The notes: generated from the sequence alone by a model not told the origin. Positions 7,442-14,644 are shown, counted from the stretch's first letter. The stretch: DNA of 19,075 bases from JAOUEE01 sp051011595 (GCA_051011595.1 JBPCTQ010000025.1:1-19075), one strand, 5' to 3'. Program-made: numbers and translations.

Positions 7442-7455
7442 GCGCTGCTCAGGCG
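7435..7455. terminator. Hairpin spanning both stop codons of convergent genes
   Basis: CGCCTGAGC-GCT-GCTCAGGCG is a perfect 9-bp stem with a 3-nt loop. It contains the MarR stop (TGA, 7439-7441) and, on the other strand, the sulfotransferase stop (7449-7451). It could act as a shared bidirectional terminator or as an mRNA 3'-end stabiliser. There is no U-tract on either side, so classical intrinsic termination is uncertain. Confidence 0.55.
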
Positions 7456-8270
7456 ATGGTGTTGTCGCCGAGCAAGGCTCGCAACCGTTCGACCTGGTCG
7501 GCCAGCTCCTCGGTGACGAACGGGGGCAACGGTGCCGCCGCCGCCTCATCGAGAGCGGTGCGGGCCGAGTCGGAGTCGTCGATACCCCGACGACCCAGTC
7601 GTCGGACGGGGCCGGGTAGGTGATCGGCCCAGCCGAGCATGCCGCGATCGTGCAGCGCCTGGAGCCAGGGACGGAACTGGCCCTTGGAACCACTGTCGTT
7701 GTACACCTCGTCGGGGCGGGCCGCCGGAGCCAGATCGAGCGAGGCCAGCACCTGCTTCCAGCACGAGCCGTCGTCTCCCACCAGCCGTTCGAAGGACCAC
7801 ACCGACAGGCGTTCGGGCCCCAGATCTTGGTGGACCCCCGCCACCACGTCGGCGTAGCGGCTATGGGCCAGGTACGGATTCTGGGGGTCGGCGACCGCGT
7901 CGGCCAGCGACCGCGTTTCGCGGCCCCGCTGGCGCTGGTGCCGGTAGTGCGAACGCAACCGGGCCTCGGGATCACGCACCAGGTACACCAACGTGGTGTT
8001 CGGCAACCATTGGTTCACCGCTGCGGTCACCTCGTGCAGATGCCGGGGGTCCCCGTAGCGCACCGATGCCTCGCCCGTGACCGCCGACGGGGGTGCGGGG
8101 GCCAGCAGGTCGTCGTAGTCGGCGAGTGGTGTGGTGCTCCGCAGCAGGGTCTCGGGTTCCTTGACCGATGGCAGCCAGCATCGAGGTTGCTGCTCGAGCC
8201 AGCGGAACAACGAGGTGGTTCCGGCCTTCATGGCGCCGATGATGATGAAGTCGGGTTGCCGGGAGGTCAT
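7449..8270 (-). CDS. PAPS-dependent sulfotransferase
   Basis: A 273-residue protein of the sulfotransferase family, which moves a sulfuryl group from 3'-phosphoadenylyl sulfate to a hydroxyl or amine. FIIIGAMKAGTTSLF (about residues 8-22) is the 5'-phosphosulfate-binding loop. LVYLVRDPEARLRSHY holds the 3'-phosphate-binding Arg99 and Ser107. KEPE (residue 37 on) follows the loop as in heparan/Stf0-like bacterial members. Length is normal. The ATG at 8270 is chosen because an upstream open frame ends over it (ATGA) and CATGCT lies 7 nt before it; the ATG at 8282 would add four residues. The acceptor is unknown; glycan, lipid or secondary metabolite are all possible. It converges on marR. Confidence 0.85.
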   Translation of the reverse strand: MTSRQPDFIIIGAMKAGTTSLFRWLEQQPRCWLPSVKEPETLLRSTTPLADYDDLLAPAPPSAVTGEASVRYGDPRHLHEVTAAVNQWLPNTTLVYLVRDPEARLRSHYRHQRQRGRETRSLADAVADPQNPYLAHSRYADVVAGVHQDLGPERLSVWSFERLVGDDGSCWKQVLASLDLAPAARPDEVYNDSGSKGQFRPWLQALHDRGMLGWADHLPGPVRRLGRRGIDDSDSARTALDEAAAAPLPPFVTEELADQVERLRALLGDNTIA

Positions 8271-8282
8271 CGAATCCAGCAT

Positions 8283-8517
8283 GCCCGACCGAATGGGGGC
8301 ACGGCGTTGATGCCTCCCGAGAGGGCCGAACGCAGGAGGGGATTGCGTCCGGCGCTCTCAGGAGGGCCGACGACCTCGGGGATGGGTCCGAGGTTCAGGT
8401 CGACCTGGCGCCCAACATAGACGCGCCGGGTGAACAGGGAAAGGACGGATTGTGACGAATGGGAGAAGCCCCGTCGCGCGTCCCGTGAATGGTGGTGGTC
8501 GTGTGCCACGATGGGCC
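8283..8517. other. Intergenic region between sulfotransferase and small HTH gene
   Basis: This is a 235-bp gap between divergent genes. On the minus strand it holds TATGTT (8414-8419), a possible -10 box facing the sulfotransferase. It also holds a GC3-rich open frame (GTG at 8509, stop at 8267) whose stop overlaps the sulfotransferase ATG. That frame matches no family I recognise, and most of its N-terminal half looks non-coding. CACGAT lies 5 nt before the ATG of the HTH gene on the plus strand. No repeat or RNA gene was seen. Confidence 0.4.
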
Positions 8518-8694
8518 ATGGCCGAAGATCTGATCACCACCACCGAGGCCGCTCGGATGCTCGGTATTCCCGTGCCCCGACTGCTCGATCTGGTGATCGA
8601 CGGGTCCCTCGAGTTGCACCGCGAAGGCCGCGGGGTCCGGGTGCGCCTGGCCGATGTCGAGGTCCTGGTCGACGAGATCGACCTGCGCGACTGA
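8518..8694 (+). CDS. Small excisionase/BldC-like helix-turn-helix protein
   Basis: A 58-residue protein that is almost only a DNA-binding domain. LITTTEAARMLGIPVPRLLDLVIDG is a MerR/excisionase-type helix-turn-helix, and SLELHREGRGVRVRLADVEVLVD is the short wing followed by a last helix. The pattern (T-x-x-E-A-A-x-x-L-G-I, then V-R-L-x-D-V) is that of helix-turn-helix domain 17/excisionase proteins and of small actinobacterial regulators such as BldC. No integrase or phage gene is nearby, so a chromosomal regulator is more likely than a recombination factor. The ATG at 8518 is chosen over the in-frame ATG at 8452 because the domain starts there. It converges with the PepSY gene. Confidence 0.7.
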   Translation: MAEDLITTTEAARMLGIPVPRLLDLVIDGSLELHREGRGVRVRLADVEVLVDEIDLRD

Positions 8695-8718
8695 CGACCG
8701 AAACCGCTGCTCGGTCCC

Positions 8719-8740
8719 CGTCGCCGGTGCCGGCACGACG
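8719..8740. terminator. Possible hairpin between convergent small genes
   Basis: CGTCG at 8719-8723 and CGACG at 8736-8740 can pair around CCGG-TG-CCGG, giving a short GC-rich hairpin in the 67-bp space between the HTH gene and the PepSY gene. There is no U-tract and the stem is interrupted, so a terminator role is only suggested by position. Confidence 0.25.
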
Positions 8741-8761
8741 GCCGGCCGACGCCGCTGCCGC

Positions 8762-9082
8762 TCAGTCCTGGTCGCCGGCGTCGGGTGTGTCCACCTCGTC
8801 GCTGACCACGTTGAACTCCTCGTCGAGTTGCACGTCGACCTCTCGTCCGTCGTCGAGGCGGACCTCGACCTCGTAGTAGCTGTCCTCGTCGCCCACCTCG
8901 GTCTCGGTGACCGAACCTTCGCCCAGGTGATCGAGGGCGACGGCGCTGGCCCGTTCGAGGGCGGCCCCCGTGATGGGTTGTTCGTTGTCGTCGCTCGACG
9001 ACGCAATGGCGGTTCCGGCGGTGGCGGCGATGGCGACACCTGCGGTGAGGACGGTTGCGATGATCTTGGTTTTGGTTTGCAT
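8762..9082 (-). CDS. Exported PepSY-domain protein
   Basis: A 106-residue protein with a Sec-type signal peptide (MQTKTK, then a hydrophobic Ala/Val/Thr core to about residue 26, likely cleavage after AIA). One PepSY-like domain follows at residues 36-92: ITGAALERASAVALDHL, then YYEVEVRLDDGREVDVQLDEEFNVV. The acidic tail ends DAGDQD. PepSY domains are often inhibitory or sensory and frequently lie beside two-component genes. Here the gene diverges from an OmpR-type regulator and kinase. TACGTT at 9089-9094 lies 6 nt before the ATG, giving a leaderless transcript, and a candidate regulator box (9105-9122) covers its -35 position. It may be the main target of this two-component system and could feed back on the kinase outside the membrane. 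Confidence 0.82.
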   Translation of the reverse strand: MQTKTKIIATVLTAGVAIAATAGTAIASSSDDNEQPITGAALERASAVALDHLGEGSVTETEVGDEDSYYEVEVRLDDGREVDVQLDEEFNVVSDEVDTPDAGDQD

Positions 9083-9088
9083 GGTGCG

Positions 9089-9094
9089 AACGTA
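9089..9094 (-). promoter_or_regulatory. -10 box (TACGTT) of the PepSY gene
   Basis: On the minus strand TACGTT lies 6 nt before the ATG at 9082, so transcription would start at the start codon. A poor -35 region is replaced by the repeat box at 9105-9122, as expected for an activator-dependent promoter. Confidence 0.55.
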
Positions 9095-9104
9095 CGGAAC
9101 CGGC

Positions 9105-9122
9105 GCTGACCCTGATCTGAAC
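9105..9122 (-). promoter_or_regulatory. Candidate response-regulator box, PepSY side
   Basis: On the minus strand this reads GTTCAG-ATCAGG-GTCAGC, two related hexamers 12 bp apart. An identical pair of hexamers with another 6-nt spacer lies in mirror orientation at 9136-9153. OmpR/PhoB-type regulators bind direct repeats with about one helical turn of spacing next to the -35. Here the box ends 10 nt from the TACGTT -10 box. Confidence 0.55.
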
Positions 9123-9135
9123 AGTTCCCCCGGCC

Positions 9136-9153
9136 GTTCAGCGGGCAGTCAGC
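9136..9153 (+). promoter_or_regulatory. Candidate response-regulator box, regulator side
   Basis: GTTCAG-CGGGCA-GTCAGC on the plus strand. Both hexamers match the minus-strand box at 9105-9122 in all 12 conserved positions, and 13 bp separate the two boxes. It ends 9 nt before the CAAGCT -10-like box of the response regulator gene, so it would sit over the -35 and allow positive autoregulation. Confidence 0.55.
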
Positions 9154-9162
9154 TTCGGCTGC

Positions 9163-9168
9163 CAAGCT
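9163..9168 (+). promoter_or_regulatory. -10-like box (CAAGCT) of the response regulator gene
   Basis: CAAGCT lies 6 nt before the ATG at 9175. It departs from TANNNT at the first base, so it is weak and would need the activator box upstream. Confidence 0.35.
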
Positions 9169-9174
9169 GGATCG

Positions 9175-9861
9175 ATGAAGATCCTCGTCGTGGAAGACGA
9201 CGACGCCACTGCGGCGGCGCTGACGCGGGGGCTCGAAGCCGAGGGGTACGCGGTGGAGCGGGCCGCCAATGGGGTCGACGGGCTGTGGATGGCCGCCGAG
9301 GCGGCCCCCGACCTGATCCTGCTCGACATCATGATGCCGGCCAAGAACGGGTTCAGGGTGTGTGCCGAGATCCGGGAAGCCGACAACTGGACACCGATCC
9401 TCATGCTCACCGCCAAGGACGGCGAGTTCGACGAGACCGAAGCCCTCGACACCGGCGCCGACGACTACCTGGTGAAGCCGTTCTCGTTTCCGGTGCTGCT
9501 TGCTCGAATCAGGGCCTTGCTGCGCCGGGCGACGAGCGACGCGCCGGTCCCGGTGTCGGTGGGTGATCTCCGCATCGAGGCCGGACCCCGTCGGGCCTGG
9601 CGAGGCTCCACCGAGCTGGCGCTCACGTCCCGCCAGTTCGATGTGCTCGAGTTCCTGGTGCGGCGAGCACCGCAGGTGATGTCCAAGGACGAGATCCTGA
9701 AAGGGGTGTGGCGACACGACTTCGACGGTGATCCCAACATCGTCGAGGTCTACGTGCGTCGCCTCCGTCAGGCCATCGACGAACCGTTCGGCTGCCACAG
9801 CATCGAAACGGTGCGAGGGGCCGGCTACCGGCTGGTTGCTTCCGACGCTTCCCGATCGTGA
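9175..9861 (+). CDS. OmpR-family response regulator
   Basis: A 228-residue two-domain regulator. The receiver domain (about 1-115) has the acidic pocket (E7, D8, D9), the phosphorylation site D51 (LILLDIMMP), T79 (MLTAKD), Y98 and K101 (VKPFSF), all intact. The winged-helix output domain (about 128-225) begins at VSVGDLRIEAG and contains LTSRQFDVLEFLVRRAPQVMSKDEILKGVW and the DPNIVEVYVRRLRQAID recognition helix. ETVRGAGYRLV ends it, as in typical OmpR/PhoB proteins. The stop codon overlaps the kinase GTG (GTGA), so the pair is translationally coupled. Paired boxes in the upstream gap suggest that it controls both itself and the divergent PepSY gene. Confidence 0.95.
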   Translation: MKILVVEDDDATAAALTRGLEAEGYAVERAANGVDGLWMAAEAAPDLILLDIMMPAKNGFRVCAEIREADNWTPILMLTAKDGEFDETEALDTGADDYLVKPFSFPVLLARIRALLRRATSDAPVPVSVGDLRIEAGPRRAWRGSTELALTSRQFDVLEFLVRRAPQVMSKDEILKGVWRHDFDGDPNIVEVYVRRLRQAIDEPFGCHSIETVRGAGYRLVASDASRS

Positions 9862-11198
9862 GCTGGTTGCCGCGTTCGATCCGGTTCAAGACGACGGCGT
9901 TGGCGGTGGTGCTGGTGGCGGTGGTGCTCGGCGTGACGAGCGTGTTGTTGTTGCGTCTCTACGAACAGCAACTGCTCGACAGTCTCGATCAATCCCTCGA
10001 ACAGCGAGGCGACCAGATCATCGCTGCACTCGGCACCGGCTCCGGCGACCCGTTCGTCAACTCCAACGCCGAGGACCGGCTGGCCCAGTTGCTCGACCCC
10101 ACCGGCGTGGTGCGGTTCGGTACCGACAACCTGGCCGGGGTGGCGGTGGCCGGCCCCCTCGACGCCGGCGACACCGTCGCCCGGACCACGTCGAACCTGC
10201 CCCTCGAGGACGATGCCTTCCGGCTGGTCGTCCGAGGCTTCGCCGCCCCCGAGGGGGTGCAGACCTTGGTGGTCGGCGAGAACATCGACGATCTCGACGA
10301 CACGGTGCGGACGCTGCGTGTGCTCCTGTCGACCCTGGTGCCGTTGGTGGTGGTGGTTCTCGGCGGGCTGGTGTGGTGGTTGGTGGGGCGGACGCTGCGG
10401 CCGGTGGAGGACATTCGCAGCCGAGTCGCCACCATCGAGCTCGACCGGTTGGCCGAGCGGGTGCCCGATCCCGGTACCGACGACGAGGTCGCCCGGCTGG
10501 CCCGGACCATGAACGCCATGCTCGACCGGCTCGACGAGTCGGCTGACCGGCAGCGGCGTTTCGTCGCCGACGCGTCACACGAGCTCCGATCACCATTGAC
10601 ACGGATCCGGTCGACACTGGAGGTCGACCTGGCCTCGGGTGATGCCGACCTCCGACAAACGTGCACCGAGGCCCTCGATGCAGCGGTCGGCATGCAGGTC
10701 CTCATCGACAACCTTCTGTTCCTGGCCCGCCGCGATGCCGGGAGTGGCCCGGACCCGTCGACCGTGGTCGACCTCGACGTGGTGGTCGACGAGGAGGTCC
10801 AGCTCGGTCGAGGACTCACCGAACTCGAGATCGATCAATCGGGTGTCTCGGCGGCTGTGGTCCGGGGGAACCGATCCCAGCTGCACCGACTGGTGGCCAA
10901 CCTGGTCGACAATGCCGTTCGCTACGCCGAGCAGCGAGTGGTGGTCACGCTCGACCAGTCACAGGGACGAGCATGGCTGGTGGTCGACGATGACGGTCCC
11001 GGTATCGACCCGGCCGACCGGACAAAGGTGTTCGACCGCTTCACTCGCCTCGACGATGCGAGATCGGTCGACACCGGGGGTACCGGCCTGGGCCTCGCCA
11101 TCGTGGGTGAGATCGTGGCGGCCCACGACGGCCACGTGGTCGTGTCCGAATCGGCGTCCGGTGGTGCTCGGGTGACCGTTGATCTCCCTGCCCTTTGA
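9858..11198 (+). CDS. Sensor histidine kinase (HAMP, HisKA, HATPase)
   Basis: A 446-residue membrane sensor kinase paired with the preceding regulator. It has TM1 at about 12-33 and an extracytoplasmic region at about 34-153 without a domain I can name. TM2 at about 154-177 is followed by HAMP at about 178-230. The H-box RRFVADASHELRSPLTRI has phospho-acceptor H241. The N-box is LHRLVANLVDNAVRYAE, G1 is VVDDDGPGIDPADR, F is VFDRFTR and G2 is GGTGLGLAIV. All catalytic motifs are present. It starts at a GTG inside the regulator stop. The last 18 codons plus stop (11144-11198) are repeated 102 bp downstream as a detached fragment. The stimulus is unknown; the divergent exported PepSY protein is an obvious candidate partner. 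Confidence 0.93.
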   Translation: MSWLPRSIRFKTTALAVVLVAVVLGVTSVLLLRLYEQQLLDSLDQSLEQRGDQIIAALGTGSGDPFVNSNAEDRLAQLLDPTGVVRFGTDNLAGVAVAGPLDAGDTVARTTSNLPLEDDAFRLVVRGFAAPEGVQTLVVGENIDDLDDTVRTLRVLLSTLVPLVVVVLGGLVWWLVGRTLRPVEDIRSRVATIELDRLAERVPDPGTDDEVARLARTMNAMLDRLDESADRQRRFVADASHELRSPLTRIRSTLEVDLASGDADLRQTCTEALDAAVGMQVLIDNLLFLARRDAGSGPDPSTVVDLDVVVDEEVQLGRGLTELEIDQSGVSAAVVRGNRSQLHRLVANLVDNAVRYAEQRVVVTLDQSQGRAWLVVDDDGPGIDPADRTKVFDRFTRLDDARSVDTGGTGLGLAIVGEIVAAHDGHVVVSESASGGARVTVDLPAL

Positions 11199-11226
11199 CG
11201 CTCTGGGCCTCGATCGGTGGCGATGG
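11144..11226. repeat. Tandem duplication unit 1 (kinase 3' end)
   Basis: These 83 bp match 11246-11328 with three mismatches, offset by 102 bp. This copy contains the real kinase 3' end and stop. Weaker similarity continues for about 25 bp and includes a decayed copy of the aldolase 3' end without its stop, so the original unit spanned the convergent gene junction. Confidence 0.85.
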
Positions 11227-11245
11227 CGCTTTCGTGGAGGAAGCG

Positions 11246-11328
11246 GTCCGAATCGGCGTCCGGTGGTGTTCGGGTGACCGTTGATCTCCCTGCCCTTTGA
11301 CGCTCTGGGCCTCAACCGGTGGCGATGG
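11246..11328. repeat. Tandem duplication unit 2 (detached kinase fragment plus aldolase 3' end)
   Basis: This copy holds a detached, untranslated-looking fragment of the last 18 kinase codons, with one Ala-to-Val change and the stop retained. It also holds the genuine 3' end of the aldolase gene, whose stop is at 11312-11314. Confidence 0.85.
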
Positions 11329-12358
11329 TGATTCCCTCGAGGAAACGGTCGACATCGGACTCGGTGGTCTGCCAGCTGGTCATCCACCGCACCTCGTTGG
11401 TGGGGCCGTCCCAGAGATAGAACGGACTCCAGCGTTGGAGCGCAGTGATTGCCTCGGGGGCCAATACCGCGAACACCGCGTTGGCGTCGGGTTGGTGACT
11501 GAGGGTGACACCGTCGATGGTCGCCACGCCGGCGGCCAGCCGTTGCGCCATGGCATTGGCGTGGGCGGCCAGCTCCAGCCAGAGGCCATCCTGGAGCAGC
11601 GCACTGAACTGGGCGGCCACGTAGCGTCCCTTCGACGGGAGCTGGGCCGACTGTTTCTGCGCGAATCGGGCCGCTTCGATCAACTCGCGGTCGAACAACA
11701 CCACCGCTTCGCCGTAGACGAGGCCGTTCTTGGTGCCACCGAACGACAAGACGTCGGCGCCCTCCACGACCCGGGCCGGATCACATTCGAGACAGGCCAC
11801 GGCGTTGGCGATGCGGGCACCGTCGATGTGGACCCGTAGGTCGTGGCGGCCGGCCCACGCCACCAGCTCGTCGAGCTCGTCCAGCGAGTACACCTGGCCG
11901 GTCTCGGTGGCCTGCGTGAGCGCCAGGACGCGGGCCTGGACGTGGTGCACCACCCCGCGGGCGCCGGTGATCCGAGCCCCTTCGGCCTCGAGCAGGGCCG
12001 GTGTGAGTTTCCCGTCGGGAGTCGGCAGGTCGAGGATCTTGTTGCCGAGCATGCGTTCGAGGGCACCACATTCGTCGACGTTGATGTGGGCGCTCGCCGG
12101 GCTGATGACCCCCTCGTAGGGTCGCAACAGGCTCTGGAGGCCCACCATGTTGGCGCCGGTGCCGCCCCAGGCGAACAACACGTCGCAGTCGGTGTCGAAC
12201 ACCGCTCGAATGGCGTCGGTGGCCCGGGCGGTGAACTCGTCGTCGCCGTAGGGAGGGGCGGGACCGACGTTGGCGTCGGCAATGGCCTCGAGCACGGCCG
12301 GATGGGCGCCGGCGGTGTTGTCGGACGCGAAGGAACTCACGGGTGGTTCGGGGAACAC
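11312..12358 (-). CDS. Low-specificity threonine aldolase-type PLP enzyme
   Basis: A 348-residue fold-type I PLP enzyme of the threonine aldolase/beta-eliminating lyase family, which splits L-threonine or allo-threonine to glycine and acetaldehyde. Signatures are SFASDNTAGAHPAVLEAI at the N-terminus, FAWGGTGANMVGL (cofactor phosphate loop), HIDGARIANA (D179 for the pyridine nitrogen, R182) and LSFGGTKNG, where K210 is the Schiff-base lysine. The length is normal. The frame is open to 12673, but I place the start at the GTG at 12358 because TATCGT (12365-12370) lies 6 nt upstream and the family N-terminus begins there. It follows the CocE-type gene by 26 bp yet seems to have its own promoter in that gap. 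Its 3' end lies in the duplicated junction. Confidence 0.88.
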   Translation of the reverse strand: MFPEPPVSSFASDNTAGAHPAVLEAIADANVGPAPPYGDDEFTARATDAIRAVFDTDCDVLFAWGGTGANMVGLQSLLRPYEGVISPASAHINVDECGALERMLGNKILDLPTPDGKLTPALLEAEGARITGARGVVHHVQARVLALTQATETGQVYSLDELDELVAWAGRHDLRVHIDGARIANAVACLECDPARVVEGADVLSFGGTKNGLVYGEAVVLFDRELIEAARFAQKQSAQLPSKGRYVAAQFSALLQDGLWLELAAHANAMAQRLAAGVATIDGVTLSHQPDANAVFAVLAPEAITALQRWSPFYLWDGPTNEVRWMTSWQTTESDVDRFLEGITIATG

Positions 12359-12364
12359 GGGACG

Positions 12365-12370
12365 ACGATA
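12365..12370 (-). promoter_or_regulatory. -10 box (TATCGT) of the aldolase gene
   Basis: TATCGT on the minus strand lies 6 nt before the GTG at 12358. It sits in the 26-bp gap after the CocE-type gene, so the aldolase gene can be transcribed independently as a leaderless mRNA. Confidence 0.5.
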
Positions 12371-12384
12371 CCGGGGTGCGGCGG

Positions 12385-14637
12385 TCAGCCTGCGGCTGAA
12401 CCGGAAGGGACAGCGGGCCGGCACGGCTGGGATCGGGTCGAACCACAGCCGGGAAGACCGGATGGCAGTTCGACGCCGGCCACGAACGGCAGGCTGAGCG
12501 ACGAGGGCGCCTCGGGTCCGGCGCCGATGGCCACCGTGTCGCCGTCGGTGTCGAGCACGTCGAAGGTCCAGAGATTGCGGGTTGCTCCGGGAGAATCGAC
12601 GATCAGTCGCAGCCGTGATCCCGCTCGAAAGACATGGGCCACCGGGAAGATCTCCACATCGAGGGCGGCCCACGCACCCTCCGGGAGCGGGGCGGCCTCG
12701 GTTTCACTGTGGGTGTGGAAGGGCACCAGCTCGGTCGACTCGGCACCGTTGACGGCTCGGTGGGAGGCCCGCAACCATCCCGACTGCACGTACATCTCCT
12801 GCCCGTCGGGCCGGATCTCGCTGATCGTGACCTGGAGGTCGACGTCTTCGGCCGTTGATTGGACGAACAGCGTCGCCACCCCCGATCCGGCCAGCAGCGC
12901 GTTGTCGGTGAACACCTCCGTCTCGAACGTCACGGCGTTGTCCTCGGCCAGCGGCGGCCAGGACAGGTTGTCGAACTCGTTGGCGTCGTCATCGGCGGCC
13001 GGGGTGACCACGTGGGCCGCCGCCGCGTCGACGGTGAAGGCGAACGTCTGGTTGCCGATGTCTTCGCCCCCGCCGCTCGATTCGATCAGGTCGCCCGGTC
13101 CGGCGAGTTGCCAGGTCCGGGCCTCGGCCTCCAGTGGTGGCCAGGCGTCGAACAACAGCTCGCCCCGGGAGACAGGTCCACCCGGCACGTCCTCGCCGCC
13201 TCCCATCTCCAACAGGAGCCGCACCGGTGGCTCGCTCTCGATCGCCGCCAACGCCTCGTCGCGTGTGGCGAAGCGATCGTCGGGCAGGCTGAGCCCCGCC
13301 ACGCCGAACACATCCTGGTAGAGCAGCGGCGCTCCGGCCCGGACGGCGGGGTCGATCACCGGATCCTGCTGGGCGATGTACACGTCCATGAACTCGACCA
13401 GTCGACTCAGTACCTCGGGAGCGGCCGCGTCGGCGTGGGCGCCGTTGTACAGGTGCACCTTGAACACCTCGGCGCCCGTGAAGTCGTCGAGCATGGTGGC
13501 GAAACGTGAGCCGGTCTGTTCGTCCTGCCATGCTCCGGCCATGAAGGTGGGCACCTCGATGCGGTCGACGAAGGTACGGGGCGACAACCCATCGAGGTCG
13601 TCGTCGTAGAACTCGGCCTCCCGGGCCTGGGCCGCCAGATCGACGTTCTGGCTGCGTAGGAGCTGGTTGGCCTCACACACCTCGTCGCCGCCGTCGACGG
13701 CTGTCCCCACCCATTCCTGGCCGAACGCCTCCGTCTCGGCCTGGCGGTTGTCGCCCCAGTCCTTGGCGAAGCCGTCGTTGTAGATGCCGCCGGGGTACAA
13801 CACCGATCGATACAGGTCCTCGATGACCGACATGGGCGAGATCGCACCCAGGTTCGGCGGCCGGGTGGCGGCCACGAACAACTGCGAGATACCGGGGTAG
13901 GAGATGCCCACCATGCCGACCCGGTTGTCGAAGACCCAGGGCTGGGCGGCCACGGTCTCGACGGCGTCGTACCCGTCGAGGGACTGCACCGGCTCGAAGT
14001 AGTCGAAGGCCCCGCCGCTACAACCGGTGCCCCGCATGTTGACCCCCACGGTTGCGTACCCGAGCAACGAGAACACGCCGGTCATCGGCTCGGGTTCGTC
14101 GGGGTTGGCCGGGTCGTACCCGCTGTACTCGATCACCGTCGGGTAGGGCCCGTCCTCGACCGGGCCGGGCAGACGAACGTAGGCGGCCAGGGTGGTGCCG
14201 TCGCGCGTCTCGATGTAGTTGAGCCCCTCGACCAGATCCTGGTCGGTGTAGAAGCCGGCGTCGGGATGGTCGTCGACGGCCGCGACGCGCACGGGCGGGC
14301 TGGCCTCGGAGGCTTCCTCGTCGAAGACGACGTAGTCGTCGGCTGGTGCGATGGCACGAAACATGAGATTGCCCATCTCGTCGACCACCCCCACGTGGGA
14401 TCCGCCGCCGCCCTGGAGTTCGAGGGTGCGTCCCGGTTCGGCTCCGGTGACCGTGAGCTGCTCGCTCCCCGGGGCAATCTCGTAGTCGGCGACGGGCACC
14501 TCGATGATCTCGACCGATTCGGTGCTGGTGGTGACGGCCTCGGTGGTGGTGGGGCCAGCGCTCGACGGCGTGGTCGAGGAACAGGCCGTCGCCAGCACTG
14601 CACTCGCCGCGGCCGCAGCGAGCCACCGGGGAATCAT
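12385..14637 (-). CDS. CocE/NonD-family (S15-type) secreted hydrolase, lipoprotein
   Basis: A 750-residue exported hydrolase. Residues 1-18 are a lipoprotein signal peptide ending ATAC, with Cys19 as the probable lipid site. A Ser/Thr-rich linker follows to about 45, then a beta-rich N-terminal segment (45-130) that I do not recognise. The alpha/beta hydrolase core contains GMVGISYPGIS with nucleophile S246 (G-x-S-Y-x-G, as in X-Pro dipeptidyl peptidases and cocaine esterase). D372 (WQDEQTG) and H401 (YNGAHAD) are the likely triad partners, and Y171 (YSGYDP) is the likely oxyanion Tyr. The C-terminal 250 residues are the jelly-roll domain. It acts outside the membrane on an ester or peptide; the substrate is unknown. 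It is longer than cocaine esterase because of the N-terminal addition. It diverges from glpD. Confidence 0.88.
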   Translation of the reverse strand: MIPRWLAAAAASAVLATACSSTTPSSAGPTTTEAVTTSTESVEIIEVPVADYEIAPGSEQLTVTGAEPGRTLELQGGGGSHVGVVDEMGNLMFRAIAPADDYVVFDEEASEASPPVRVAAVDDHPDAGFYTDQDLVEGLNYIETRDGTTLAAYVRLPGPVEDGPYPTVIEYSGYDPANPDEPEPMTGVFSLLGYATVGVNMRGTGCSGGAFDYFEPVQSLDGYDAVETVAAQPWVFDNRVGMVGISYPGISQLFVAATRPPNLGAISPMSVIEDLYRSVLYPGGIYNDGFAKDWGDNRQAETEAFGQEWVGTAVDGGDEVCEANQLLRSQNVDLAAQAREAEFYDDDLDGLSPRTFVDRIEVPTFMAGAWQDEQTGSRFATMLDDFTGAEVFKVHLYNGAHADAAAPEVLSRLVEFMDVYIAQQDPVIDPAVRAGAPLLYQDVFGVAGLSLPDDRFATRDEALAAIESEPPVRLLLEMGGGEDVPGGPVSRGELLFDAWPPLEAEARTWQLAGPGDLIESSGGGEDIGNQTFAFTVDAAAAHVVTPAADDDANEFDNLSWPPLAEDNAVTFETEVFTDNALLAGSGVATLFVQSTAEDVDLQVTISEIRPDGQEMYVQSGWLRASHRAVNGAESTELVPFHTHSETEAAPLPEGAWAALDVEIFPVAHVFRAGSRLRLIVDSPGATRNLWTFDVLDTDGDTVAIGAGPEAPSSLSLPFVAGVELPSGLPGCGSTRSQPCRPAVPSGSAAG

Positions 14638-14644
14638 GGTCCGG

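Noticed and set aside
8518..8694. Small HTH protein as a phage or integrative-element excisionase
   Set aside because: No integrase, attachment-like repeat, tRNA gene or phage gene lies nearby. A chromosomal regulator is more likely.
8395..9798. 467-codon minus-strand frame over the small HTH gene, PepSY gene and response regulator
   Set aside because: It changes character along its length and has no domain. The PepSY, HTH and regulator genes explain the region better.
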